From contig NZ_QAIG01000007.1 in the NCBI RefSeq assembly GCF_003060885.1, forward strand, positions 62,001-126,000: 64,000 bases of DNA, written 5' to 3'. The DNA comes from Pseudomonas sp. HMWF032 (lineage in GTDB: Bacteria; Pseudomonadota; Gammaproteobacteria; Pseudomonadales; Pseudomonadaceae). The notes under the pieces were generated by a model. It saw only the letters and a program-made list of their open reading frames with translations. It was not told the DNA's origin and made no database searches. Positions 53,149 through 61,223 of this stretch are shown piece after piece. Both the position numbers and the translations under genes were made by a program. Each line of letters opens with the position of its first letter. Position 1 is the first letter of the stretch.

Positions 53149-53459
53149 GCATCAATGAGCTGAAAGAGCTCTGCGAAGAATTGCATAAAGAACGTGAAAC
53201 GTTGGAACGCCTCAAGCAAGCGCTTGACGCCTGTCAGCTATCTGGCCATCAACATGGAATCACGCTGAATATTTCGGGTGTCGGATCAATAGTGCTGACC
53301 TACAGCGACCGATCAACTGGATGGGGTGAACGCCTTATTCGGGGTAATGAAATCACCATGCTCGGCGTGAAGAAGGCTCTTGGTGCGCGTGTCGACATGC
53401 AGTCCAAGGTGGTCGCTAGGCTAGAAAACCAGATTGCAGAAGCACGGGTTACGCCATGA
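53145..53459 (+). CDS. Uncharacterised coiled-coil-like early protein
   Basis: A 104-residue protein with an N-terminal helix (ELKELCEELHKERETLERLK) and a C-terminal helix (RVDMQSKVVARLENQIAEAR) around a beta-like part. It precedes recT; the 99-nt gap after it (53460-53558) shows no gene. Not recognised. Confidence 0.6.
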   Translation: MSINELKELCEELHKERETLERLKQALDACQLSGHQHGITLNISGVGSIVLTYSDRSTGWGERLIRGNEITMLGVKKALGARVDMQSKVVARLENQIAEARVTP

Positions 53460-53558
53460 ACACCGTACGCGCCTCTCCCGGGGTTCGCTGACCCCATCTG
53501 TTCCAACCATCCCAGAATCCCTACCCATTCGCTGCGCCTGGCGCGGCGGGAGATTGTC

Positions 53559-54314
53559 ATGTCCGAAATAGCCGTCAAACAAACCTTCAGCCTGATGCCG
53601 CAGAACATCGACGAGGCCCTGCGCTTCGCTGATCACCTGTCACAGGCTGACATTGTCCCGAAGGACTACCAGCGCAAGCCGGGCAACGTCCTGGTTGCCA
53701 TTCAGTGGGGCATGGAGCTCGGCCTGCAACCGATGCAGGCCATGCAGAACATCGCCGTCATCAACGGTCGGCCATCGCTTTGGGGTGACGCCGTTATCGC
53801 CCTGGTTCGCAGCTCGCCGCTGTGTGAGTACGTGTACGAGAGCGACGATGGCGAGACAGCTAAGTGCCGGGTCAAACGCCGCGGCGAAGAAGAGCAGGAA
53901 CGCACGTTCAGCATGGCCGACGCCAAGCTGGCTGGTTTGGCTGGCAAGCAAGGCCCCTGGAGCCAGTACCCCAAGCGCATGCGTCAGATGCGTGCCCGCG
54001 CCTTCGCCCTTCGTGACGTGTTCCCCGACGTGCTGCGCGGCATGCCCGTCGCCGAAGAGCTGATGGACACCCCTAACGAGCGTGAAGTCGGCCCGGCTCG
54101 CCAGCCGGAAGCGCCCAAAGAGCTGCCTGCCTACCCCGACAGCAAGCTCGATGAATCGGCTGACAAGTGGCGCGGAATGATCGCGCAGAACAAAACCAGC
54201 CCTGAGCACCTGATGGCAACCATCAGCAGCAAGTACACCCTCAGCGAGGCGCAAAAGGATCGCATCCGCGCACTTGCCCCCATCGACGGAGAAGTCACCA
54301 ATGAAAGTGCATAA
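53559..54314 (+). CDS. recT: RecT-family single-strand annealing protein
   Basis: A 251-residue RecT-type protein: VPKDYQRKPGNVLVAIQWG, GLQPMQAMQNIAVINGRPSL and YPKRMRQMRARAFALRDVF are the family core. It anneals complementary single strands and works with the exonuclease encoded next, with which it overlaps by 14 nt. Confidence 0.93.
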   Translation: MSEIAVKQTFSLMPQNIDEALRFADHLSQADIVPKDYQRKPGNVLVAIQWGMELGLQPMQAMQNIAVINGRPSLWGDAVIALVRSSPLCEYVYESDDGETAKCRVKRRGEEEQERTFSMADAKLAGLAGKQGPWSQYPKRMRQMRARAFALRDVFPDVLRGMPVAEELMDTPNEREVGPARQPEAPKELPAYPDSKLDESADKWRGMIAQNKTSPEHLMATISSKYTLSEAQKDRIRALAPIDGEVTNESA

Positions 54315-55941
54315 CGTCCAACAGGGCACCGCCGAGTGGCACGCCCTACGAAGCAGCTACTTCACCGCTTCCGAGGCACCCGCGATGATGGGCGCTTCGA
54401 AGTACCAGAGCCGCACCGACCTGCTCACCATGAAGAAAACCGGCATTGTTCCGGAGGTAACGCCGCAGCAGCAGGTTGTCTTTGACCGTGGCCATGCGGC
54501 AGAGGAAATGGCGCGCCCATTGGTTGAAGAGCTGATCGGCGAAGAGCTGTACCCAATCGTTGGCACCAGCGGCAATCTGCTGGCCAGCATGGATGGCGCC
54601 ACGATGCTGGGCGACACGCTGTTCGAACACAAACTGTGGAACGAGCGCGTCGTAGCCAGCATCCGTACCGGCGAGCTGGAGCCGCACTACTACTGGCAGT
54701 TGGAACAGCAACTGCTGGTCAGCGGTGCAGATCGCGTGATTTTCGTGTGCTCAGACGGCACCCGCGAGAAGTTCGCTCACATGGAATACCAGTCAGTCCC
54801 TGAGCGGCGCGAACAGCTAATTGCGGGCTGGAAGCAGTTCGAAGAAGAGCTGGTCGAGTTCGCCCCGCAAGAAACCAAGGTTGAAGCGGTCGGCCTGGCA
54901 CCAGAGCAGCTGCCAGCTCTGCGCGTTGAAGTGACCGGCATGGTTAAGGCTTCCAACCTGGAAGACTTCAAGCGTCACGCCTTGGCCGTGCTGGGCGATA
55001 TCAAAACCGATCTGCAGGACGATCAAGATTTCGCCGACGCTGACAAAACCGTGAAATGGTGCGGCGACGTTGAAGAGCGGTTGGAAATGGTGAAGAAGCA
55101 GATTCTTGGCCAAACCGCTGACATTGATCAGGTGTTCCGCACCATCGACGAAATCAGCGCCCAGACCCGCGCCAAGCGCCTGGAACTGAACAAGCTGGTT
55201 GAAAGCCGCAAGAAGTCGATCCGCGAAGACATTGTCATTGATGCAGCCAAAGCCCTGCAGACGCACATTGACCAGATCAACAGCACCCTTGGCGGGAAGA
55301 TCCGTCTGCCACGGATTGCTGCTGACTTCGCCGGTGCAATCAAGGGCAAGAAGACAGTTTCAAGCCTTCAAGAAGCCGCCGACAGTGAACTGGCCCGGGC
55401 AAAAATCGAGGCCAGCCAGATCGGCGATGGCATCCGCGCCAACCTGAAAAGCCTGAACGAGCTGGCCATCAGACACCCTTTCCTGTTCCACGATGCGCCT
55501 GAGCTGGTGTTGAAAGCGAATGACGACCTGGTTGCGCTGATCAAGGTTCGCATCAGTGAGCATGAGCAGGCCGAGCAGGTGCGCCGCGAAGAGGAACTGG
55601 CCGCCCAGCAGCAGGCAGCTAAACCAGCGGAAGAGCCTCAGCAGGTAGCACCAACGCCTGCGCCTGTTGCCGCTGCTCCAGTTGTGACAGCAGCGCCGGT
55701 TACTCAGGTTGTGCAACCAGAACCCCAGCAAGCCGCTGACAACGGCCAGCGTATCAAGTTGGGCGACATTGGTTCGCGCCTCGGCTTCACCCTGACGGCT
55801 GACTTCCTGCGTTCGCTTGGCTTTGAGCCTATCGATCGTGAGCGCTCCGCGATGCTGTACCGGGAAAGCGACTTCCCGCGCATCTGCGGTGCCCTGGTCG
55901 CGCACATCCAGGGCGTGCAGCTGAATCAGGCTGCAGCCTAA
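54301..55941 (+). CDS. YqaJ-type phage exonuclease with long C-terminal extension
   Basis: A 546-residue protein, much longer than the nuclease domain alone. Residues 1-200 are the YqaJ/lambda-exo-type nuclease (VQQGTAEWHALRSSYFTASE, FEHKLWNE, HYYWQLEQQLLVSGADRVIF). Then comes a long helical region (about 215-440, DUF1351-like), a Pro/Ala/Gln linker (about 440-480) and a C-terminal small domain (LGDIGSRLGFTLTADFLRSL). With RecT it forms a Red-like recombination pair. Confidence 0.85.
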   Translation: MKVHNVQQGTAEWHALRSSYFTASEAPAMMGASKYQSRTDLLTMKKTGIVPEVTPQQQVVFDRGHAAEEMARPLVEELIGEELYPIVGTSGNLLASMDGATMLGDTLFEHKLWNERVVASIRTGELEPHYYWQLEQQLLVSGADRVIFVCSDGTREKFAHMEYQSVPERREQLIAGWKQFEEELVEFAPQETKVEAVGLAPEQLPALRVEVTGMVKASNLEDFKRHALAVLGDIKTDLQDDQDFADADKTVKWCGDVEERLEMVKKQILGQTADIDQVFRTIDEISAQTRAKRLELNKLVESRKKSIREDIVIDAAKALQTHIDQINSTLGGKIRLPRIAADFAGAIKGKKTVSSLQEAADSELARAKIEASQIGDGIRANLKSLNELAIRHPFLFHDAPELVLKANDDLVALIKVRISEHEQAEQVRREEELAAQQQAAKPAEEPQQVAPTPAPVAAAPVVTAAPVTQVVQPEPQQAADNGQRIKLGDIGSRLGFTLTADFLRSLGFEPIDRERSAMLYRESDFPRICGALVAHIQGVQLNQAAA

Positions 55942-55952
55942 GGCGGTGTTCC

Positions 55953-56135
55953 ATGGCTATCGGCGCTCGCCAGGCATTTGTCCGCACCCTGGTCTGCGCC
56001 GAGCTAAATGCCAGCAACGACCAGGAATTCAAATTTACCAACAGCATCCGCGAACGCTTCGAGCGTGCCGGCGAGCCACCAAAACTCAGCCGGCATGAGA
56101 AGCGCGCGCTTTACCGCCTTGCCACCCACGATTAG
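55953..56135 (+). CDS. 60-residue early phage protein
   Basis: A basic small protein ending GEPPKLSRHEKRALYRLATH. Good ribosome site (AAGGCGGTG). Placed between the exonuclease and the FtsK-gamma gene. Unknown function. Confidence 0.62.
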   Translation: MAIGARQAFVRTLVCAELNASNDQEFKFTNSIRERFERAGEPPKLSRHEKRALYRLATHD

Positions 56136-56146
56136 GAAGACCCCCG

Positions 56147-57127
56147 ATGAAAATCGAACATCGCGATGCAATAGAACGCGCCCGCCTGCACGGCGTGGAA
56201 CCCATGGTGCTAGCTCACCAACTGATGGTGCACGACCTAGTAGAGGCGGCGCTTTTCGAGCTGCGCAACATCAAGACCCCGTTCAGCAAGTTGAACGAGG
56301 AAAACCAGCAGGAAGTGATTGACCGCATCACCGAGCAGGCAAACGAAGTGGTGCACACCGCCATCGGCATCATCAGCTCGCGCAGCGTCGACACCATCCC
56401 AATCAAGATTGCCGACTCGAAATTCAAGGAAAAGAGCATCACCGTCACCGGCTCGGTGGATGCCCAAGACCCGAACCGTCATGGCCTGATTGATCTGTCC
56501 GGCAAGCTGGCCTTGCTGGTGTTGGCACCGAACGACTACGCGGAAGGCGTCGACGGCATCCGGGGGGAGCGTGATCAGCGCGAGCTGCCGCTGTCTGCCG
56601 CCGAGCTGGCCGCAGGCATGGGCCTGGACCGTGAACCGGAAGAAGGCACCTGGGGAACAGCTGCTGACCCGCTCTACCAGGAAGCGGTCGCCTTCGTGAT
56701 CGAGAGCCAGCGCGCCAGCATTTCCGCTGTGCAACGCAAACTCAAGATCGGCTACAACCGCGCCGCCCGCCTGATCGAGGCGCTTGAGGAAGGCGGCATT
56801 GTCACTGCGATGAACAGCAACGGCTCGCGTGACGTGTTGGTGCAGACGCCTCCTAGCGTTGTAGTGGACGAAGAACAGCCGCAATCTGCGCCAACTAGTC
56901 CACTGTCCGGAGAAGCATTTGGCGGCCACACCATCGACGACATAACCGTCATGGTGCTGCGCAAGGACAGCATCGATCTGCCCTGGCTGCAGTCGCGCTT
57001 TGCCCTGGACAGCGATCAGGTCAACAGCGTGGCCATCCAGCTGCTTGATGCCAACGTGATTGCCCTTGAAACCGAGGGCGACACACCAGACCAGAACGTC
57101 TACCGCGTCACCGCTGCCAGCCAGTAA
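56147..57127 (+). CDS. Phage protein with an FtsK gamma (KOPS-binding) domain
   Basis: A 326-residue protein. Residues 173-236 match the FtsK gamma winged helix: ADPLYQEAVAFVIESQRASI followed by AVQRKLKIGYNRAARLIEAL. In FtsK this domain reads KOPS sequences and activates XerCD. The translocase motor is absent. The N-terminal ~150 residues are a separate phage domain (HDLVEAALFELRNIKTPFS, LIDLSGKLALLVLAPNDYA), and a second helix-turn-helix-like stretch is at about 270-320. Role unknown; binding of host KOPS or interference with chromosome segregation is inference. Confidence 0.75.
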   Translation: MKIEHRDAIERARLHGVEPMVLAHQLMVHDLVEAALFELRNIKTPFSKLNEENQQEVIDRITEQANEVVHTAIGIISSRSVDTIPIKIADSKFKEKSITVTGSVDAQDPNRHGLIDLSGKLALLVLAPNDYAEGVDGIRGERDQRELPLSAAELAAGMGLDREPEEGTWGTAADPLYQEAVAFVIESQRASISAVQRKLKIGYNRAARLIEALEEGGIVTAMNSNGSRDVLVQTPPSVVVDEEQPQSAPTSPLSGEAFGGHTIDDITVMVLRKDSIDLPWLQSRFALDSDQVNSVAIQLLDANVIALETEGDTPDQNVYRVTAASQ

Positions 57128-57155
57128 GCAACCGGCTGACGAGTAACCAACTTCC

Positions 57156-57182
57156 AAGGCCGCGTAAAGCGGCCTTTCTTTT
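57156..57182 (+). terminator. Terminator after the FtsK-gamma gene
   Basis: GGCCGC-GTAAA-GCGGCC followed by TTTCTTTT. It splits the rightward operon into two parts, unless read through. Confidence 0.8.
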
Positions 57183-57201
57183 GCCCCACCAGGTACACAC
57201 C

Positions 57202-57810
57202 ATGTCCGAACTTATTTGCGTATTCGATACAGAGACAACTGGCCTTCCAAACTTCAAAGACCGCAGCGACCACCCCGATCAGCCGCATATCGTCGACATT
57301 TGCGCCCAGCTCTACACGCCTGAGGGCGAACTGTTGGACAGCTTTGAAGCGCTGGTGCGCCCTGATGGCTGGGTGATCCCTGAGGAAGTGGCCGCCATCC
57401 ATGGCATCACCACTGAAATGGCACTAGCCGAAGGCATACCGGAAGCGGAGGCGCTGCTGGGGTTCCTGGCCATCTGGCGTCAAGCAGGCCTGCGTGTTGC
57501 GCACAACGTGTCGTTCGATGACCGCATTCTGCGCATCGGCTTGATGCGCTTCTTCGGCGAAGAGATTGCCGACGACTTCAAGGCCGGTCCCAACTACTGC
57601 ACATGCCAGACCAGCAAGAACCTGGTGAAGTGCCCGCCCACTGAAAAGATGATCCGCGCAGGCTTCGGCAACCAGTACAAGGTGCCGACCGTGGCCGAGG
57701 CCCTGTTGCACTTCACTGGCGAAGAGCTGGTAGGTGGCCACCGCGCCCGTCCCGACACCGAAGCATGCGCCCGCATCTACTTCGCGATGAACCCCGCCGC
57801 TGCAGCCTGA
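57202..57810 (+). CDS. DnaQ-like 3'-5' exonuclease
   Basis: A 202-residue RNase-T/DnaQ-fold nuclease: Exo I CVFDTETTGLP (D and E), Exo II VAHNVSFDDRIL, Exo III GGHRARPDTEAC with H and D. A proofreading or DNA-degradation role is likely. The ATG at 57202 (MSELICVFD) lies after the terminator. Confidence 0.88.
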   Translation: MSELICVFDTETTGLPNFKDRSDHPDQPHIVDICAQLYTPEGELLDSFEALVRPDGWVIPEEVAAIHGITTEMALAEGIPEAEALLGFLAIWRQAGLRVAHNVSFDDRILRIGLMRFFGEEIADDFKAGPNYCTCQTSKNLVKCPPTEKMIRAGFGNQYKVPTVAEALLHFTGEELVGGHRARPDTEACARIYFAMNPAAAA

Positions 57811-57815
57811 CCAAT

Positions 57816-57835
57816 AGCGCCCCGCCCGGGGCGCT
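57816..57835. promoter_or_regulatory. Strong GC hairpin between exonuclease and methyltransferase genes
   Basis: AGCGCCCC-GCCC-GGGGCGCT, 8-bp stem with 4-nt loop, immediately after the exonuclease stop; no U-tract follows. Confidence 0.5.
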
Positions 57836-57907
57836 AATTCCCGCCGATACCGGAAAGCGCCTTGCACCAGGGCGATTTCCCGTGCCTGCAATCCAAGGAA
57901 TCAACCA

Positions 57908-59722
57908 ATGACTTCACTGAAAAAGCCTGCACCTTTTGACTTCCATACCCAGTACGGCCTGGCGCTGGACGAGATCGACGACGAGATCAACGTTGACCTG
58001 TTCGCCGGCGGCGGCGGTGCCAGTACCGGGCTTGAGATGGGCCTGGGGCGGCCAGTGCATATCGCCATCAACCACAACCCTGCGGCCATCAGCATGCATG
58101 AAGCCAACCACCCGGGCGCACTGCACCTGCAGACGGACGTGTGGGCAGTTGACCCTGTTCAGGTGCTGGCCGGTCGGCGCATTGGCTGGTTCCACGCATC
58201 GCCGGATTGCACTCACCACAGCCAGGCGGCCGGCGGGCAACCGCGCAAGAAGGAAGTGCGCGACCTGTCCTGGGTGGTGGTCAAGTGGGCTGGCATCGGG
58301 CAGCCGCGCATCATCAGCCTGGAGAACGTGAAGCAGATCCGCCAGTGGGGCCCGCTTATCGCCAAGCGCTGCAAGAAGACTGGCCGCGTGATGAAGTTGG
58401 ACGGCACTGTTGCAGCACCAGGTGAACGCACCCCACGCGGTGAGCAGTTCTTGGTGCCTGACCCTAAACGTAAAGGCACTACCTGGCTCAAGTTCCTCGG
58501 CTGCCTACGGGCGTTGGGCTATACCGTTGAGCACAACATCATCAAGGCATGCGACTTCGGAGCTCCAACTAGCCGCGAACGCCTGTTCCTGGTGGCGCGG
58601 CGTGACGGCAAGCCAATTGTATGGCCAAAGCCAACCCATGCCGCTAAGCCAGGCAAGGGCCAGAAGCCCTACCGCACGGCAGCTGAGTGCATTGATTTCA
58701 GCCTGCCGAGCCAGAGCATCTTCGACCGCAAGAAGCCGCTGGCAGATGCAACAGAGCGCCGCATCGCAAAGGGCATCAAGCGCGAGGTGCTGCAGAAGGC
58801 CAAGCCTTTTATCGTGCCAATCGCCAACTGGTCACGCGATGCCATGCATCCAGTGGATCAACCGCTGAACACTGTCACAGCCTGGCCGCGCGGTGGATCG
58901 TTTGCACTGGCCTCGCCAACGCTGGTTGGCGTTGGTGGACGGGCCGGGCAAACCGAGCCGCGCAGCGCAGACAGCCCCATGTACACGATCACCAGCAAAG
59001 GCGACGCGGCTGTTGCCACCTGCTTTCTTGAGCAAGCCAATGGCGGCTTCAACACCATGCTGTCACGCGGCATGGACCAGACAGTCTCAACGGTGACGAA
59101 CAGCGGCAGTCAGCAGCGGCTAGTGACTGCCAACCTTGTGCACCTGCGCGGCAACTGTGATGTACGCGATGTAGAAGACCCACTGCACACTGTTAGCGCA
59201 GGTGGCACGCACCACGCACTGGCAACGGCCTTCCTGTCTCGGCAGTTTGGTGCAAGCGTAGGCCAGGGCCTGGACGAACCTTCGCCGACGATCACCGCCG
59301 GCGGTGGCGGAAAGTCGGCGCTGGTTGAGCTGAAGCTTTCGCCGGATGCTGAAGAGGGTGCGCTGCGCTGTGCAGCCTTCCTGATGAAGTACCACGGCAT
59401 CGGCGAGAACGTGATCGGCATGGATGAGCCAGTCAGCACCGTGACCACCAAGGACCGGCTGGCCCTGGTCACAGTCTGGATCGGTGGCGACCCCTACGTC
59501 ATTGTGGATATCTGCCTGCGGATGCTACAGCCGCATGAGCTGTACGCCGCGCAGGGCTTCCCGCCCAGCTACATCATCACCCGCGGGCACGATGGTCGGA
59601 AGTTCACGAAGTCGGAGCAGGTGTTCATGTGCGGCAACAGCGTCAGCCCACCGCCAATGGCTGCAATCGCAGCAGCCAACGACACCTGGTCACCGCAACC
59701 ACGCCAAGCGCTGGCCGCATAA
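57908..59722 (+). CDS. Orphan DNA (cytosine-5) methyltransferase with repeats in the target-recognition region
   Basis: A 604-residue m5C methyltransferase. Motif I is DLFAGGGGASTG (30-41); motif IV reads SPDCTHHS with C101 as nucleophile, where PCQ is usual; motif VI ENV is at 139-141; motif VIII is SRERLFLVARR (222-232); motif IX is near QPHELYAAQGFP and motif X is GNSVSPP (576-582). The part between VIII and IX is about 300 residues and holds six copies of a D-x-P-x-x-T-V-T type element. No restriction enzyme is nearby, so it likely protects or marks phage DNA. Confidence 0.87.
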   Translation: MTSLKKPAPFDFHTQYGLALDEIDDEINVDLFAGGGGASTGLEMGLGRPVHIAINHNPAAISMHEANHPGALHLQTDVWAVDPVQVLAGRRIGWFHASPDCTHHSQAAGGQPRKKEVRDLSWVVVKWAGIGQPRIISLENVKQIRQWGPLIAKRCKKTGRVMKLDGTVAAPGERTPRGEQFLVPDPKRKGTTWLKFLGCLRALGYTVEHNIIKACDFGAPTSRERLFLVARRDGKPIVWPKPTHAAKPGKGQKPYRTAAECIDFSLPSQSIFDRKKPLADATERRIAKGIKREVLQKAKPFIVPIANWSRDAMHPVDQPLNTVTAWPRGGSFALASPTLVGVGGRAGQTEPRSADSPMYTITSKGDAAVATCFLEQANGGFNTMLSRGMDQTVSTVTNSGSQQRLVTANLVHLRGNCDVRDVEDPLHTVSAGGTHHALATAFLSRQFGASVGQGLDEPSPTITAGGGGKSALVELKLSPDAEEGALRCAAFLMKYHGIGENVIGMDEPVSTVTTKDRLALVTVWIGGDPYVIVDICLRMLQPHELYAAQGFPPSYIITRGHDGRKFTKSEQVFMCGNSVSPPPMAAIAAANDTWSPQPRQALAA

Positions 59723-59795
59723 ACCACCACCCTACCCGCCCACTCCCTGCCTGATGCTCGGGCGGGAGGGTGGCAGGGGCATTTTAGACGGCAAG

Positions 59796-60269
59796 CTAAG
59801 GCGTCGCGCGGTCATTGAAGATTGCTTGCATTTTCTCGCACCAGAGCCGGCGCTTTTCGGGATCTTCCTCAGCAAAGGACTCAAGATCGCCCAACACTTC
59901 TTCGATCCTGCTTCTTGCTGGGCTTTGACCTTGCGCTAAAAAACTACTTCCGGCTGTTATGTAAGCCGCTTCGGTTATTAGCTTGGTTACAGAGCGAAGG
60001 TTGTCGCGTATCTGCTCTGCCTCTTCCTTTGCATCCCTGGCCGACTGAACGTCGCGCTTAATTGATGCGACCCCAATCGAAAGCTCTGAAATGCTTTCAG
60101 GGCCAACGATTAATAAAACTGAAACCACAAGCCAAATTGCAGTAGTCGCAGCAAATTCCGGCAAGGCAACGCACCCAAAAAAAAGCGCAATTGGCATACC
60201 AGCGCCTGCGGCAAATAAAAATGCATAGCCAAGGCTTCTAGAAACAAGCGTCCAAAATGTCTGCCTCAT
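59796..60269 (-). CDS. Reverse-oriented membrane/coiled-coil protein (moron candidate)
   Basis: A 157-residue protein with two membrane segments (LGYAFLFAAGAGMPIALFFG; TAIWLVVSVLLIVGP) and a cytosolic coiled-coil part (DVQSARDAKEEAEQIRDNLR). It is the only leftward gene in the rightward operon and is more AT-rich than its neighbours. ATG at 60269 with AAGGGA site. Such genes are often expressed in the lysogen. Function unknown. The gap 59723-59795 has no gene. Confidence 0.7.
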   Translation of the reverse strand: MRQTFWTLVSRSLGYAFLFAAGAGMPIALFFGCVALPEFAATTAIWLVVSVLLIVGPESISELSIGVASIKRDVQSARDAKEEAEQIRDNLRSVTKLITEAAYITAGSSFLAQGQSPARSRIEEVLGDLESFAEEDPEKRRLWCEKMQAIFNDRATP

Positions 60270-60352
60270 AAGCAATCCCTTAATCCGGCCCCATGCCGGG
60301 CCTGAACAAATACCCCACTTCCAACTTTCACGCCACTGGCGAGGGATAAGTC

Positions 60353-60565
60353 ATGCCTGCAGTCCGACATAACCGTAAGCCAAAGCCACCACCAGCTGCC
60401 AAGTTTGCCGTTGTTCTCAACCCCGGCACCCTGTTTGAACAGGTCGATGTTTACTGCGGAACACTTCAAAGCGCAGAAGCGTGGGCGAGAGAAACCAGAG
60501 AGCCAGGCCTTGAAGTTGACGTGATGAAAGTAATGCCAAACGGCTCACTGACCACGGAGTTTTGA
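60353..60565 (+). CDS. 70-residue phage protein
   Basis: Basic N-terminus (MPAVRHNRKPKPPPAAKFAV) and a small folded part (GTLQSAEAWARETREPGLEV). GAGGGA ribosome site. Its stop overlaps the next start (TGATG). Unknown. Confidence 0.6.
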   Translation: MPAVRHNRKPKPPPAAKFAVVLNPGTLFEQVDVYCGTLQSAEAWARETREPGLEVDVMKVMPNGSLTTEF

Positions 60566-60657
60566 TGCATCAGCCCCGCCCCACCTTCTGCCGCACCACC
60601 CTCAAGCCTGTCATCGAATGCCGCTGCTTGCGGTGCAGGACCATCACGCCGGAGTAA
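60565..60657 (+). CDS. 30-residue cysteine-rich peptide
   Basis: Reads MHQPRPTFCRTTLKPVIECR then CLRCRTITPE: four cysteines arranged C-x10-C-x-C-x2-C. It resembles a tiny zinc-binding knuckle as in Com-type phage regulators, but is shorter. TGATG overlap with the gene before. Too short to be sure. Confidence 0.45.
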   Translation: MHQPRPTFCRTTLKPVIECRCLRCRTITPE

Positions 60658-60660
60658 CCC

Positions 60661-60942
60661 ATGAACTGCACAGCTTTCAAACCCGCAGAACGCAAACAAC
60701 TGCGCAACATGGCCAAAGACTTGGTGCGCAAGCCAACCAGCGAGCCAATCAACAAGGTGATGTTCAACGAGGGCAAGCGCGATGCCGTGGATATCGTCAA
60801 CGCCTGCAAGTCCCTGCTGCGTTCGCCGGTAGGCCGTGAATCGTTGATCAACAAACTGCGGGCAGCCAGCAAAGGCCGCCCGCTAAGCATCGTAAAAGGC
60901 TTCGACCACATCATCACCATGATCGAAAACGCCCCGCTCTAA
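60661..60942 (+). CDS. 93-residue phage protein
   Basis: A basic helical protein (FKPAERKQLRNMAKDLVRKP, GRESLINKLRAASKGRPLSI). GGAG ribosome site inside the end of the previous ORF. No family recognised. Confidence 0.62.
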   Translation: MNCTAFKPAERKQLRNMAKDLVRKPTSEPINKVMFNEGKRDAVDIVNACKSLLRSPVGRESLINKLRAASKGRPLSIVKGFDHIITMIENAPL

Positions 60943-60976
60943 CCCGCCAGCAACCAACCACCGCCAACTAATCACA

Positions 60977-60995
60977 GCGCCGGCCATTCCGGCGC
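60977..60995 (+). promoter_or_regulatory. Hairpin directly ahead of the excisionase ribosome site
   Basis: GCGCCGG-ccatt-CCGGCGC ends 1 nt before the GGAGG of xis. It could limit translation of xis-int, or mark a processing site. The rest of 60943-61007 is leader. Confidence 0.45.
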
Positions 60996-61007
60996 GGAGG
61001 AATCCCC

Positions 61008-61223
61008 ATGGCTGCCGCCGAAAAGCTTCAACCACTGATCAACCCGGCCGACTGGTTCCGGGGCAACCTCTTACCAGCTGTGTTCGGCATCACCAGTGAA
61101 GCCGCACGCAAGTACCGCGAGCGCGGTGTATGGCTGGAAGGAAAGCACTACCGTAAAGACCCCATGGGGCAGTATGTCTACAGCCGACCTGCAATTACTG
61201 ATTGGATGGGGGGCAAGCCTTGA
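61008..61223 (+). CDS. xis: Excisionase-like protein (DUF1233 type)
   Basis: A 71-residue winged-helix-like protein: TSEAARKYRERGVWLEGKHY and DPMGQYVYSRPAITDWM match the DUF1233/excisionase layout. It overlaps the integrase start (TTGA). It would direct prophage excision. Confidence 0.78.
   Translation: MAAAEKLQPLINPADWFRGNLLPAVFGITSEAARKYRERGVWLEGKHYRKDPMGQYVYSRPAITDWMGGKP

Noticed and set aside
53456..53558. Mini-ORF after the coiled-coil gene, before recT
   Set aside because: Only 11 codons, no sign of conservation; treated as leader.
57908..60275. Restriction-modification system
   Set aside because: No restriction endonuclease or specificity subunit beside the methyltransferase; the reverse gene is a membrane protein.
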